Below, piece after piece: positions 1 to 8,800 of a stretch of DNA of 10,582 nt. The position numbers and the translations under genes were made by a program. How positions within the stretch are numbered: the stretch's first letter is position 1; each line of letters opens with the position of its first letter. The DNA is from Methylophaga sp. (GTDB taxonomy: Bacteria; Pseudomonadota; Gammaproteobacteria; Nitrosococcales; Methylophagaceae), in NCBI RefSeq assembly GCF_030651745.1, contig NZ_JAUSCC010000117.1, positions 1-10,582 on the forward strand, written 5' to 3'. The notes beneath the pieces were generated by a model. That model made no database searches and was not told where the DNA came from. It saw nothing but the letters and a program-made list of their open reading frames with translations.

Positions 1-18
1 AGGATTAGCTGACCCATT

Positions 19-3000
19 ATGTCAACTCGTATAAGAGAAATCCCCTACAACTATACTTCTTTCTCAGATCGCGAAATCGTTATTCGATATCTGGGAGAAC
101 CGATGTGGGAAATTCTGCAACAGTTACGTGAACAACGCAAAACAGGCCGCAGTGCCAAGATGCTGTTTGAAGTGTTGGGCGATATGTGGGTCATCACGCG
201 CAATCCGTATATTCAGGATGATTTGATTGAAAACAGCAAGCGCTGGGATTCTCTGCGTCATGCTTTGCATCACCGTTTGGATCAGATCCGTCAACGCGCG
301 ACCGAAAACGATAATCAACTCGCATTACAGCTGGAACAAGCAGCCCGTAAGGCAGTAGAAAAGTTCGAGCGTGAATTGCTGGCAACTGCAGATCGTCGGA
401 AAGTGGTGATGCGTCGTCTTAGCCGTGTCACCAAAAAACACAATATCTGCTTTGATGGTTTGTCCCGAGTTTCACATGTAACTGATGCCACAGACTGGCG
501 CGTAGAGTATCCGCTTGCAGTTATTAAACCGGATACTGAAGCAGAAATGGCTGCCATTATCGCCGCCAGTATCGAGTTGGGATTAACGGTTATTCCACGC
601 GGTGGTGGTACCGGATATACCGGTGGTGCGATTCCTTTGACCGCTGACAGCGTTGTGATTAATACCGAAAAGCTGGAAGGCTTGGGATCGGTGGTCTATC
701 GAAAACTTCATGGACGTGATGATGAAGTAGCTACGGTCAGGGCGGAAGCAGGGGTCGTTACCCGACGTTTATCTGATCTTGCTGGCAAACATGGTCTGGT
801 ATTTGCGGTTGATCCTACCTCACAGGATGCATCCACTATCGGCGGTAACGTGGCGATGAATGCCGGCGGTAAAAAAGCCGTTATGTGGGGAACTGCGCTG
901 GACAATCTGGTCTCCTGGAGAATGGTGACCCCCGATGCTACCTGGATGGAAGTAGAGCGGCTTAATCACAACATGGGCAAAATCCATGATATTGAGATGG
1001 CAACTTTCCGTATCAGCCGTTTTCAGGCCGATGGCAAAACCTTATTGGAAGAGCCGGAAGACATTGCGATTCCCGCTCAACAATTACGTAAGCTCGGCTT
1101 GGGTAAAGACGTTACCAATAAGTTTTTGGGCGGTTTGCCCGGCATTCAGAAAGAAGGCTGTGATGGCCTGATTACCTCTGCGGTATTTGTATTACATCGT
1201 ATGCCGCAATTTATTCGTACCGTGTGTCTGGAATTCTTTGGTAACGATCTGAGTAAAGCCGTGCCGGCAATTGTGGAAACCAAAGACTTCCTCGATAACA
1301 ACAAAAAAGTGTTGTTGGCAGGCATGGAACATCTGGATGAACGTTATGTGAAAGCCGTGGACTACAGCACCAAGGCACCGCGTTCTGAATTACCAAAAAT
1401 GGTTTTGCTGATTGATATCGTCGGTGATGATGAAAATGCTGTTGCCGAGGCCAGCTCTGAGGTCGTCCGACTATCAAATGCTCGTGAAGGTGAAGGTTTT
1501 ATTGCGGTAAGCCCTGAAGCTCGTGCCCGTTTCTGGGCCGATCGGGCGCGTACGGCGGCCATTGCGAAACACACTAACGCTTTCAAAATTAATGAAGACG
1601 TAGTTATTCCATTGGAACGTCTGTCTGAATATAACGACGGTATTGAGCGTATCAATATTATTCATTCCACCCAGAATAAATTACGCATGGTGGATGCAGT
1701 ACTGCAGTTTTTAAGCAGTCAGCCGAAGGAACTCAAACAAACTGTCAAAAAACTGGATGACAGCGCTGAAAATGACGCCATTCTGCAATCCAAAATTGAT
1801 GCAGCATGCAGTCATTTACGTGTGGTGCAGACTCGCTGGAAAGAGGTTTTAGATAATCTGGATTCAGTGGCCTTGAATCATCGCGAACTGTTAGCCGATG
1901 AGGTAATTAATCTGCTGGCGGAAAGCGATACCTTATTTAATGTGTTGCAGCGACGTGATCTTCGCGTTTCCTATCGTAAAGAGGTTGAAAAACCGCTTAA
2001 AGAAATGTTCCAGGGACAATCGCTGGAAGCATTACGTAACAAGCTGGATGAAATCCATAAAGAGTTGCGTTCAAGCCGTTTATTTGTCGCCACGCATATG
2101 CATGCCGGTGATGGTAACGTGCACACCAATATTCCGGTGAACTCCAACGATTATCAAATGATGCATGAAGCAGAATTGATCGTTGATGATGTGATGAAAC
2201 TGGCAGGTGATTTGGGCGGCGTTATTTCAGGTGAGCATGGTATCGGTCTGACCAAGATGCAATATCTGGACAAAGCTACCATTGATGCCTTTGCCGGTTA
2301 TAAACAAAAAGTCGATCCGTTTGGTCGTTTCAACGCCGGTAAATTGCTGGCAGGCTCTGGATTGGAAAATGCCTACACACCATCTTTGAGATTATTGCAG
2401 CAGGAAGCGTTGATCCTTGAAGCCAGTGATTTGGGTGAGATAAACAACGATATCAAGGACTGCCTGCGTTGCGGTAAATGTAAACCTGAATGTACTACAC
2501 ACGTGCCACGTGCCAATTTGTACTATTCACCGCGTGACAAGATCCTGGGCACTGGCTTGATTATGGAAGCGTTTCTCTATGAGGAACAAACTCGCCGTGG
2601 CATATCTGTACGTCATTTTGAAGAAATGAATGATGTGGCTGATCATTGCACGGTTTGTCATCGCTGCCTGAACCCATGTCCGGTGAATATCGACTTTGGT
2701 GATGTGTCGATGAAATTGCGTGCCGTGTTGAAGAAACAGGGCAAACGTCATATGAATCTGGGCACTTGGTCTTCGATGGCTTATCTGAATGCCACTGATC
2801 CATTGACCGTTAAAATCATGCATAAAACCATGATTCAAATGGGCTTCAAAGCTCAGCGACTGGCGCATGCGGCAGCCAAATATCTCGGTATATTAGCTAA
2901 TCGCAAGAAAAAACGACCATTGCCTACGACGGGTAAAACGCCCATTCGGGAGCAGGTTGTTCATTTTGTCAAAAAACCGATGCCTGGCAATCTGCCAACA

Positions 3001-3876
3001 CGAACCACGCGGGGTATGTTGGGTCTGGAAGATGACAAGATGGTGCCGATCCTGCGTGATCCAACCAAAGTCACTGAAGATTCCGATGCGGTGTTTTATT
3101 TCCCGGGTTGTGGTTCCGAACGTCTGTTCAGCCAGGTCGGTTTGGCAACATTGGCGATGTTATATGAAGTGGGTACCGAAACGGTATTACCACCGGGGTA
3201 TTTATGCTGTGGTTATCCACAGGCTTCTATCGGTGATGATGAAAAATCGACGGCGATTTCCACCAGTAACCGGGTGCTGTTCCACCGCGTCGCCAACACG
3301 CTGAATTATATGGATATCAAGACTGTTATTGTGTCTTGCGGAACCTGTATGGATCAGCTGCTCAAATATGAGTTTGAAAAGATTTTCCCAGGCTGCCGCT
3401 TGCTGGATATTCATGAATATCTGATGGAAAAAGGCGTCAAGATGGAAGGTGTGGATGGTGTGCAATATCTGTATCACGAGCCTTGTCACACGCCAATGAA
3501 AACCTATAAATCCACCAACGTGGCTGCTTCCTTATTGGGGCAGCAGGTGACTTTGAATGATCGCTGCTGCGGTGAAGCAGGTTCATTTGCTGTGTCACGT
3601 CCTGATATTGCTACGCAGGTTCGATTCCGTAAGGAAGAAGAGATTACCAAAGGCATTAAAGAACTGACGGGGCAGGACAAGGCAGTAAAAGGCAATGTGA
3701 AAATGTTGACTTCATGCCCGGCCTGTCAGCAAGGTCTGTCACGTTACAGCGAAGATACCGGCATTGAAACTGACTATATTGTGGTGGAAGTGGCCAAACA
3801 TGTCTTAGGTGACAAATGGCATACACAGTTTATTGATAATGTGAAAGCCGGTGGTATTGAGCGGGTATTGCTCTAA
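19..3876 (+). CDS. DUF3683-type FAD-linked oxidase fused to Fe-S/CCG electron-transfer module
   Basis: Probable flavin dehydrogenase of the D-lactate/glycolate oxidase (GlcD) type, joined in one chain to a GlcF/GlpC-like iron-sulfur part. It likely oxidises a 2-hydroxy acid and passes electrons to the respiratory chain; the substrate is unknown. Domain order: DUF3683-like N-terminus (about 1-155, with the early stretch [16 protein letters not shown]); FAD-binding PCMH fold (165-300) with [10 protein letters not shown] at 194-203 and [11 protein letters not shown] at 274-284; [10 protein letters not shown] at 379-388; a charged helical insert (about 557-685); FAD-oxidase C-terminal motifs [10 protein letters not shown] (693-702) and GEHGIG (738-743). 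Two 4Fe-4S motifs follow, Cys815/818/821/825 and Cys877/880/883/887-Pro. Two cysteine-rich CCG domains have Cys1031, CysCys1063-1064 and Cys1107/1110, then Cys1156, CysCys1183-1184 and Cys1233/1236. All cluster ligands are present, so it looks intact. No membrane segment or signal peptide is visible. The start fits the family's N-terminus, but only 18 bases precede it and the AGGA at 1-4 is too distant for a standard ribosome site. Family certain, substrate not. Confidence 0.93.
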   Translation: MSTRIREIPYNYTSFSDREIVIRYLGEPMWEILQQLREQRKTGRSAKMLFEVLGDMWVITRNPYIQDDLIENSKRWDSLRHALHHRLDQIRQRATENDNQLALQLEQAARKAVEKFERELLATADRRKVVMRRLSRVTKKHNICFDGLSRVSHVTDATDWRVEYPLAVIKPDTEAEMAAIIAASIELGLTVIPRGGGTGYTGGAIPLTADSVVINTEKLEGLGSVVYRKLHGRDDEVATVRAEAGVVTRRLSDLAGKHGLVFAVDPTSQDASTIGGNVAMNAGGKKAVMWGTALDNLVSWRMVTPDATWMEVERLNHNMGKIHDIEMATFRISRFQADGKTLLEEPEDIAIPAQQLRKLGLGKDVTNKFLGGLPGIQKEGCDGLITSAVFVLHRMPQFIRTVCLEFFGNDLSKAVPAIVETKDFLDNNKKVLLAGMEHLDERYVKAVDYSTKAPRSELPKMVLLIDIVGDDENAVAEASSEVVRLSNAREGEGFIAVSPEARARFWADRARTAAIAKHTNAFKINEDVVIPLERLSEYNDGIERINIIHSTQNKLRMVDAVLQFLSSQPKELKQTVKKLDDSAENDAILQSKIDAACSHLRVVQTRWKEVLDNLDSVALNHRELLADEVINLLAESDTLFNVLQRRDLRVSYRKEVEKPLKEMFQGQSLEALRNKLDEIHKELRSSRLFVATHMHAGDGNVHTNIPVNSNDYQMMHEAELIVDDVMKLAGDLGGVISGEHGIGLTKMQYLDKATIDAFAGYKQKVDPFGRFNAGKLLAGSGLENAYTPSLRLLQQEALILEASDLGEINNDIKDCLRCGKCKPECTTHVPRANLYYSPRDKILGTGLIMEAFLYEEQTRRGISVRHFEEMNDVADHCTVCHRCLNPCPVNIDFGDVSMKLRAVLKKQGKRHMNLGTWSSMAYLNATDPLTVKIMHKTMIQMGFKAQRLAHAAAKYLGILANRKKKRPLPTTGKTPIREQVVHFVKKPMPGNLPTRTTRGMLGLEDDKMVPILRDPTKVTEDSDAVFYFPGCGSERLFSQVGLATLAMLYEVGTETVLPPGYLCCGYPQASIGDDEKSTAISTSNRVLFHRVANTLNYMDIKTVIVSCGTCMDQLLKYEFEKIFPGCRLLDIHEYLMEKGVKMEGVDGVQYLYHEPCHTPMKTYKSTNVAASLLGQQVTLNDRCCGEAGSFAVSRPDIATQVRFRKEEEITKGIKELTGQDKAVKGNVKMLTSCPACQQGLSRYSEDTGIETDYIVVEVAKHVLGDKWHTQFIDNVKAGGIERVLL

Positions 3877-3891
3877 GCGAACCAATTTAAA

Positions 3892-3924
3892 CCCCGAATG
3901 CAAAACTTTGCGTTCGGGGTTTTT
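3892..3924. terminator. Rho-independent terminator between convergent genes
   Basis: A stem of about 12 pairs starts with CCCCGAA and closes with TTCGGGG. It contains one T-G pair and a loop of about four bases, and five T residues follow on the plus strand (3920-3924). It lies 15 bases after the oxidoreductase stop codon. Read on the minus strand the stem is followed by TTTAAATT, so it may also stop transcripts leaving the hopJ end of the opposite operon. Plus-strand termination is well supported; bidirectional action is inferred. Confidence 0.9.
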
Positions 3925-3935
3925 ATTTGTGAATC

Positions 3936-4283
3936 TTAATGATTGGGTGTAAGTGCTTCACCATTAAAACTTACACGATCCCAGCCATAACGCAGAAAGT
4001 TACGGATGTTCTGATGGTCTTCACCTGTTGGATTGAGTAGAACTTCACTGCGATAATAACGGCCGAAGCAGGCCAAGGTCTGTGATTCACCTAATTCATG
4101 CAAAATGCCAAAAAACAGAATTTTGCACGAGCCATTATTTTCTCCAGCCTCATTATGCAACTCACCATTATGAAATGCGGTAGGCGTGAACTGATAATTC
4201 GCATCAATTACAGCAATGGTATCTTCGAAATCCAGCGCCGACGGATTGTCATTCAATGTGCTGAGAAATGTCGCTAAATCCAT
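3936..4283 (-). CDS. HopJ-family protein (type III effector HopJ-like)
   Basis: A 115-residue protein matching the HopJ family from end to end. Visible family landmarks are the Tyr30-to-Phe37 stretch (YQFTPTAF), the NNGSCK core (49-54), CFGRYYR (72-78), and the C-terminal DHQNIRNF (89-96) followed by GW at 100-101. There is no signal peptide or membrane segment, so it is probably cytoplasmic. The family was named from a Pseudomonas syringae effector candidate, but from general knowledge homologues are common in free-living bacteria without type III secretion. No biochemical role can be assigned from sequence. It is the last gene of a minus-strand group, beginning 15 bases after the nitroreductase stop. 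A GGAG ribosome site (4291-4294) sits 7 bases before the ATG, so it is probably translated independently. Family call is strong; effector function is unlikely here. Confidence 0.88.
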   Translation of the reverse strand: MDLATFLSTLNDNPSALDFEDTIAVIDANYQFTPTAFHNGELHNEAGENNGSCKILFFGILHELGESQTLACFGRYYRSEVLLNPTGEDHQNIRNFLRYGWDRVSFNGEALTPNH

Positions 4284-4298
4284 ATAAAAACTCCAAAA

Positions 4299-4964
4299 TC
4301 AGGTAACAAAGCGGGTAAATGCGGCGACCGGCTCACGCGCTGTACGGTATTGATTCACCGCAGCATCAACATCTTCATAGCCCAAAGCCATGCCACAGAC
4401 CAAAATACTGTCAGCAGGATAATGCAAAATGCTTTTGATTTGTTCGGCATATTCGGCCAATGCCGCTTGAGGACAGGTTGCCAAACCTCGGTCCTGAGCT
4501 GCTAGCATCAGATTTTGCAGAAACATACCAAAATCCAGGAAGGAGCCGGTCTGCATTTCTGCATCCATAAAAAACAGCAGCATCACTGGCGCATCAAACG
4601 CCCGGTAATTTGCTTCCCACTGTTGCCGTTGAGCCTGTTTGTCTTTTCGGTCAATCTGTAAACTTTGATAAAGCTGTAAACCACAGGCACGGCGACGTTC
4701 GATATAGGGTGGCTGCCAGGTTTCGGGATAATAAACATAATCTGGCGTTGGCTTGATGCCTTGCCGATACGCCATAACGAGATTATCGCGAATACGTTGT
4801 TTCGTTTCGCCGGTTACTACAGCAACTTGCCAGGGCTGGGTATTGGCACCGGAAGGTGCATAACGGGCAATATCAAGGATGTCATGGATAAGCAGTTCAT
4901 CTACCGTTTTATTCAGGAACGCCCGGGTGCTGTGGCGCTGTTTGATAAGCTCATCAATCCTCAT
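4299..4964 (-). CDS. FMN-dependent nitroreductase family protein
   Basis: A 221-residue oxidoreductase of the NfsB/FRase-like nitroreductase superfamily, which are usually homodimers that bind FMN and use NAD(P)H to reduce nitroaromatics, quinones or enals. The N-terminal FMN-phosphate signature RHSTR is at 10-14. APSGANTQPW at 36-45 is the second conserved FMN-contacting segment, and the C-terminal CGMALGY stretch is the usual third landmark. The middle section (FLDFGMFLQNLMLAA, CPQAALAEY) resembles the branch that includes 4-nitrobenzoate reductase PnbA, but the true substrate is unknown. No export signal is present. The ATG overlaps the end of the upstream YbaN-like gene by 11 bases, suggesting translational coupling; no strong ribosome site of its own is visible. 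Superfamily is certain; physiological role is open. Confidence 0.93.
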   Translation of the reverse strand: MRIDELIKQRHSTRAFLNKTVDELLIHDILDIARYAPSGANTQPWQVAVVTGETKQRIRDNLVMAYRQGIKPTPDYVYYPETWQPPYIERRRACGLQLYQSLQIDRKDKQAQRQQWEANYRAFDAPVMLLFFMDAEMQTGSFLDFGMFLQNLMLAAQDRGLATCPQAALAEYAEQIKSILHYPADSILVCGMALGYEDVDAAVNQYRTAREPVAAFTRFVT

Positions 4965-5343
4965 ATTTTGGCTCAGCTTCTTTTAGTCTCAGCACAAAGC
5001 CTATCATCAATGCGGCTAAACCCAGCACCATCAGCTGCATACCAACATGTCCCCATAACATCGTGAGGGAAAAACTGAAGGCGATAACCAACATGATAAT
5101 CGCCTGAATTTTAGTACGACGTCGTACAGTCTTGGTTTGATCCCATTGTTTTAACGGTGCACCAATCCAGCGATTATTCAGCAACATATTATGAAAACGT
5201 GGAGAAGTCTCGGCAAAACAGGCTAAAGCCAGCACCATAAACGGCGTTGTTGGCATGATCGGTAGCAATGCCCCAACGATTCCCAAAAAAACGCAGAACC
5301 AGCCGCAACTGAAGAGTAAATAATGTTTGATTCTTTTTTGCAT
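4954..5343 (-). CDS. YbaN-type inner-membrane protein (DUF454)
   Basis: A 129-residue small membrane protein of the DUF454/YbaN family, function unknown. The family signature is clear: GIVGALLPIMPTTPF at 21-35, followed by the ALACFAETSPRFH stretch. Hydrophobic segments lie at about 8-28 and 32-44, then a basic cytoplasmic-looking loop (KTVRRRTK), then two more at about 80-97 and 100-120. The ATG at 5343 is chosen because E. coli YbaN also begins only a few residues before its first membrane helix. An in-frame TTG at 5364 would add seven residues (M-T-A-Q-L-F-I) and has an AAGG only two bases before it, which is poor spacing. Neither start has a convincing ribosome site. It is the first gene of the minus-strand trio, and its stop codon overlaps the nitroreductase start. 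Confidence 0.87.
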   Translation of the reverse strand: MQKRIKHYLLFSCGWFCVFLGIVGALLPIMPTTPFMVLALACFAETSPRFHNMLLNNRWIGAPLKQWDQTKTVRRRTKIQAIIMLVIAFSFSLTMLWGHVGMQLMVLGLAALMIGFVLRLKEAEPKYED

Positions 5344-5591
5344 AATGAAAAGCTGTGCTGTCAAAACCTTGGGCTTATTTGTAATAAAGGGTTGTCATTG
5401 CAGACAGCTAAAATGTTTAATGTCATTACCAAACAGTGATTATACGTGCTGGCAAATTCAATTGAGTTTGAAAATTTAGCTTAATTTGCAAAATCTGCAC
5501 GTGTGTTCTTAGAAAGCAACAGCAATTATGTGACAAGCTTCAGCGGAAGATTATCTGCTCGACTACGTTTTTTTCGCCAAAGAGGGCTGAC
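5344..5591. other. Divergent intergenic region with weak promoter candidates
   Basis: This 248-base AT-rich stretch lies between two diverging genes and should hold promoters for both. On the minus strand a perfect TATAAT is present at 5444-5439, but I find no acceptable -35 box upstream of it. On the plus strand GTGACA at 5530-5535 is a 5/6 match to a -35 box; 16 bases on lies only a weak TATCTG. A ribosome site AGAGGG at 5581-5586 precedes the sensor ATG by five bases and supports that start. I see no convincing operator, riboswitch, small RNA or coding sequence. Confidence 0.4.
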
Positions 5592-8500
5592 ATGGAAACG
5601 CGAAACAAAAAATTTCAATTATCGATCCGCACTGCTGTTATAGCAGGTTTCATGTTTTCCAGTTTATTGGTGGCGGTGGTTGCTATCACGGTACAGTATT
5701 ATGTCAATAAAAATGCGGCCGAGAGTTCAATTGCCTCGAGTAATCAACAGACACTGACGGATATCCGAGACTATCTTGCATCAATAGATTCCCGTGCTGA
5801 AAATGAAATTAATGAATTAAAACAATTACCCAGACTGATTGAAAATCCACAGATCACGGATGAAAGCCGACAGTTGCTGGTTGCGGTCATGCAACGTAAT
5901 CCGTTATTCCAGTCTGTTTATCTTGGTCATCAAAATGGTGAAGTTGAACAGCTGATAAATTTGCAGGCTTCTCCGGCATTGCGTCAGCAGCTAAGAGCAG
6001 AAGAAGCGGACCGCTGGTTGTTAATCAAGATATTTAATCAGGGCGAACAGCAACAGCGGCGGTTGGAATATTATGATCGTAACTTTACGCTTCGCCATGC
6101 CTGGCAGCACCAAAGCGATATCAATATAAACCAGCAAGCATGGTTTTCAGCAGCGGAAACGGCCAAGGTCGCCAAAACCCAATCCTATTTACTGGCCGAG
6201 ATTCAGACACCGGCCCAGAGTTATTCCATTAAATTGCCAGAAACTGAAACGGTGCTCGCCATCACCACAGAGTTATCCTCGCTATCTACCATGCTGAAAA
6301 ACCGTGACACAGCCAGTGCGGCTGAAATCTATTTTTATGCCCAAACAGGCGGTGTGATTGCCTCAAATCAGCCTGAAGAGCCCTTACCATCATTACCTGC
6401 AGCGCCCAGACTTGAACTCAGTAACGCACAGTTAGCAATGATCCGAAGCAACCCTGTATTACGGGTGACCAGCGAAACGGACTGGCCACCGCTAAATTTT
6501 TCTAATAATGGGGTTCCCAGTGGCTATGCCGTCGATGTGTTGAATTACATTTCACGTATGACGGGTTTGGAAATGCACTTTGTCACTGGCGCAAGCTGGC
6601 AGGAATTAGCGACCAAGTTTGTCGATGGTGAACTGGAAATCATGCAGCCGGTTTTTTACAGTGAGTTTCGCAATTTTATGGGCGAAATGACCATACCATT
6701 TGTCGATGTTCCTTATGGTGTGATTACTAAGACAAACGACCCAATTACCTATATTTCGGAGTTAAACGGTAAAACTGTAGCTATTCCTAAGGGCTGGTCT
6801 TTAACTGAAAGACTGCAAGCGGAATTTCCGGAAATCAGCATTATCGAAGTTGAAACGATTCGAGAAGTTTTTGCAGCGGTTATTTCTGGACAGGCAGATG
6901 CCGGTATGGATACGGCGATTACATTGCAGTATATCGCCACACAAGAATACGCTGACGAGATAACAGTGCATCAAGGTGTTGATTTTGCACCGGCGCAATT
7001 ACCCACCGGCTTACATTTTATGGTGAACCGTCAACGATCTGGGCTGGCTGATATCCTTAACCGTGCTCTGCAAAATTTGTCGGATAACCATCATCAGGCC
7101 CTGGTTGATAAATGGTTTAACTCAATTGATACGTATCGTAATCTGCAGGCTTTACAGCTTGAACGTTTCAAAAATGATGCCTTGCCGGTATCTGATGACT
7201 TGCAGTCGATCTCCCTCAATGATCGGCCATATTTTGTCTATCATCAGGCTGTTGCAATCAATGATGTTGAAAACCAGTATCTCACCATCATTTCACCGCA
7301 AAAAACGGTGATGAATGCGGTGTGGAGTAAAACTAAAAATGCCATGCTGGTTGCCGGCTTGATGTTGCTGTTGCTATTACCCGTTAGCTGGTGGTTTGTT
7401 TCGGTGATTTTAGATGCGCTGAAAAAAACTCAGATAAATATCGATCATCTTCAGCAACGTCGCTTTAGGGCTATCGAACCACACTCCAGTTATTTGCTGG
7501 AATTTAATGATTTAGACCGCAAGCTGAACGATTTAGCACTGGTGACTCAGGAGTATCAACAATCGCATCAGTACTGGACTGATAGCCTGGTGAAATCCGT
7601 GGCGCGGGCGATTGATGCTAAATCAGCCTATCCGACCCGGCATTGTGCATTAGTGCCGGAATTAACGATGCTGCTGGCAGATAAAGCGGCTGAGTCAACT
7701 GATACTGCTTTTACCGATTTTCAACTTGATAATGAAACCCAGCGCCGAGAATTAAGTTTAGCGGCCTGGTTACACAGTTTTGGCAAGATCACAACACCGG
7801 AATACCTGGTTGATAAACGAACCAAACTGGAAATGATCTATAACCGTATTCATGAAATCCGTATGCGGTTCGAAGTATTGTGGCGTGATGCAGAAATTGA
7901 GTTCCTGCAGCAATCGATTCAGCAGCCTGAAAACAGGACAATGTATGAAGAGGCGTTAAAGGTTAAACAGCTGCAGCTGCAAGATGATTTTGCCTTTGTC
8001 GCGCAATGCAATATTGGCACAGAGTTTATGGATCAGAATGCCAATGATCGACTGAAAAGACTGGCAAACAAAACCTGGCAAAGGCATTTTGATGATCAAC
8101 TGGGTTTATCTCCGGTAGAGCTCGATCAGCTGCGGGCAGCGGCGCACAGTCTGCCTGCAACAGAGCAATTGCTTGCAGATAAGGCTGAGCACATTATCCC
8201 GCGTAACGCGAAAGCCACCGCAGATGCCAGTGCCGGGAATAAGAATCTTAATCAGCCGGAGCACGGCTTTAATCATGGCGAATTGTATAACCTCACCATT
8301 GAATCCGGTACGTTAACTACGGAAGAGCGTTTCAGAATTAATGAGCATATTCTGACGACTATCAAGATGCTTGAGTCGTTACCTTATGTTGAGGAGCTTT
8401 CCAATATTCCACGTTACGCAACCACACATCTGGAAACCATCAATGGTAGCGGTTACCCGCGAGGCTTAACCGCTGATGAGTTATCAGTGCCAGAACGCAT

Positions 8501-8747
8501 CATTATGTTGGCCAATGTCTTTGAAGCATTAACCGCGGCTGACAGGCCATACAAAAAGGGCAAAACGCTAAGTGTGGCCATTTTCATTTTGCATCAACTT
8601 GTCGAACAAGAATTAATGGATCGGGATGTCTTTGAGTTATTTTTGAGCAGTGGTGTCTATAAACACTATGCGGAACGTTTTATGGCAAGCGAACAAATTG
8701 ACGAAGTGGATATCAGCAAGTATCTCCAAGAGGACCGTTATATTTAA
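5592..8747 (+). CDS. Membrane sensor: Cache-like/SBP_bac_3 periplasmic region and degenerate HD-GYP domain
   Basis: A 1051-residue signalling protein. A short basic N-terminus leads into membrane helix 1 (about 14-38). A large periplasmic part follows: a Cache-like region (about 40-270), a complete family-3 solute-binding domain (about 287-510, beginning NPVLRVTSETDWPPLNF), and a further segment (about 515-583) resembling the end of a Cache domain. Membrane helix 2 is at 584-607. The cytoplasmic part is a short linker and an extended HD-GYP domain (about 660-1035). HD-GYP proteins normally hydrolyse cyclic-di-GMP at a metal centre. Here His684, His728, His919, His946 and the GYP triad (954-956) are kept, but the Asp of the HD pair is Ser729, the second His of HHE is Leu947, and the Asp before the FEALT motif is Asn975. 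The RIHEIRMRFEV insert and the EQIDEVD end are, to my recollection, typical of this subclass. Likely a ligand-responsive protein that is catalytically weak or inactive. The gene is intact, with a good ribosome site. Confidence 0.9.
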   Translation: METRNKKFQLSIRTAVIAGFMFSSLLVAVVAITVQYYVNKNAAESSIASSNQQTLTDIRDYLASIDSRAENEINELKQLPRLIENPQITDESRQLLVAVMQRNPLFQSVYLGHQNGEVEQLINLQASPALRQQLRAEEADRWLLIKIFNQGEQQQRRLEYYDRNFTLRHAWQHQSDININQQAWFSAAETAKVAKTQSYLLAEIQTPAQSYSIKLPETETVLAITTELSSLSTMLKNRDTASAAEIYFYAQTGGVIASNQPEEPLPSLPAAPRLELSNAQLAMIRSNPVLRVTSETDWPPLNFSNNGVPSGYAVDVLNYISRMTGLEMHFVTGASWQELATKFVDGELEIMQPVFYSEFRNFMGEMTIPFVDVPYGVITKTNDPITYISELNGKTVAIPKGWSLTERLQAEFPEISIIEVETIREVFAAVISGQADAGMDTAITLQYIATQEYADEITVHQGVDFAPAQLPTGLHFMVNRQRSGLADILNRALQNLSDNHHQALVDKWFNSIDTYRNLQALQLERFKNDALPVSDDLQSISLNDRPYFVYHQAVAINDVENQYLTIISPQKTVMNAVWSKTKNAMLVAGLMLLLLLPVSWWFVSVILDALKKTQINIDHLQQRRFRAIEPHSSYLLEFNDLDRKLNDLALVTQEYQQSHQYWTDSLVKSVARAIDAKSAYPTRHCALVPELTMLLADKAAESTDTAFTDFQLDNETQRRELSLAAWLHSFGKITTPEYLVDKRTKLEMIYNRIHEIRMRFEVLWRDAEIEFLQQSIQQPENRTMYEEALKVKQLQLQDDFAFVAQCNIGTEFMDQNANDRLKRLANKTWQRHFDDQLGLSPVELDQLRAAAHSLPATEQLLADKAEHIIPRNAKATADASAGNKNLNQPEHGFNHGELYNLTIESGTLTTEERFRINEHILTTIKMLESLPYVEELSNIPRYATTHLETINGSGYPRGLTADELSVPERIIMLANVFEALTAADRPYKKGKTLSVAIFILHQLVEQELMDRDVFELFLSSGVYKHYAERFMASEQIDEVDISKYLQEDRYI

Positions 8748-8758
8748 AGCTTAAGCGT

Positions 8759-8764
8759 TATAAT
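8759..8764 (+). promoter_or_regulatory. Possible -10 box upstream of ylqF
   Basis: A perfect TATAAT lies 12 bases after the sensor stop codon and 36 bases before the YlqF ATG, a sensible place for a promoter that would free ylqF from read-through. No good -35 hexamer is found at 16-18 bases upstream, and there is no extended -10 TG. Either a weak promoter or a chance match. Confidence 0.3.
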
Positions 8765-8800
8765 GGCTAAACCAATTCTGGTGTTATTAGTGAGTTCTTG

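Noticed and set aside
1211..1655. Overlapping minus-strand open frames inside the oxidoreductase gene
   Set aside because: They lack family resemblance and ribosome sites and lie wholly opposite a well-conserved coding region; they are shadow frames.
5392..5414. TTGTCA followed by TAAAAT as a plus-strand promoter
   Set aside because: The spacer is only 11 bases, too short for sigma-70.
5529..5545. TGTGA-containing site upstream of the sensor gene, resembling half of a CRP box
   Set aside because: The second half (TCAGC) matches TCACA poorly and there is no well-placed promoter beside it.
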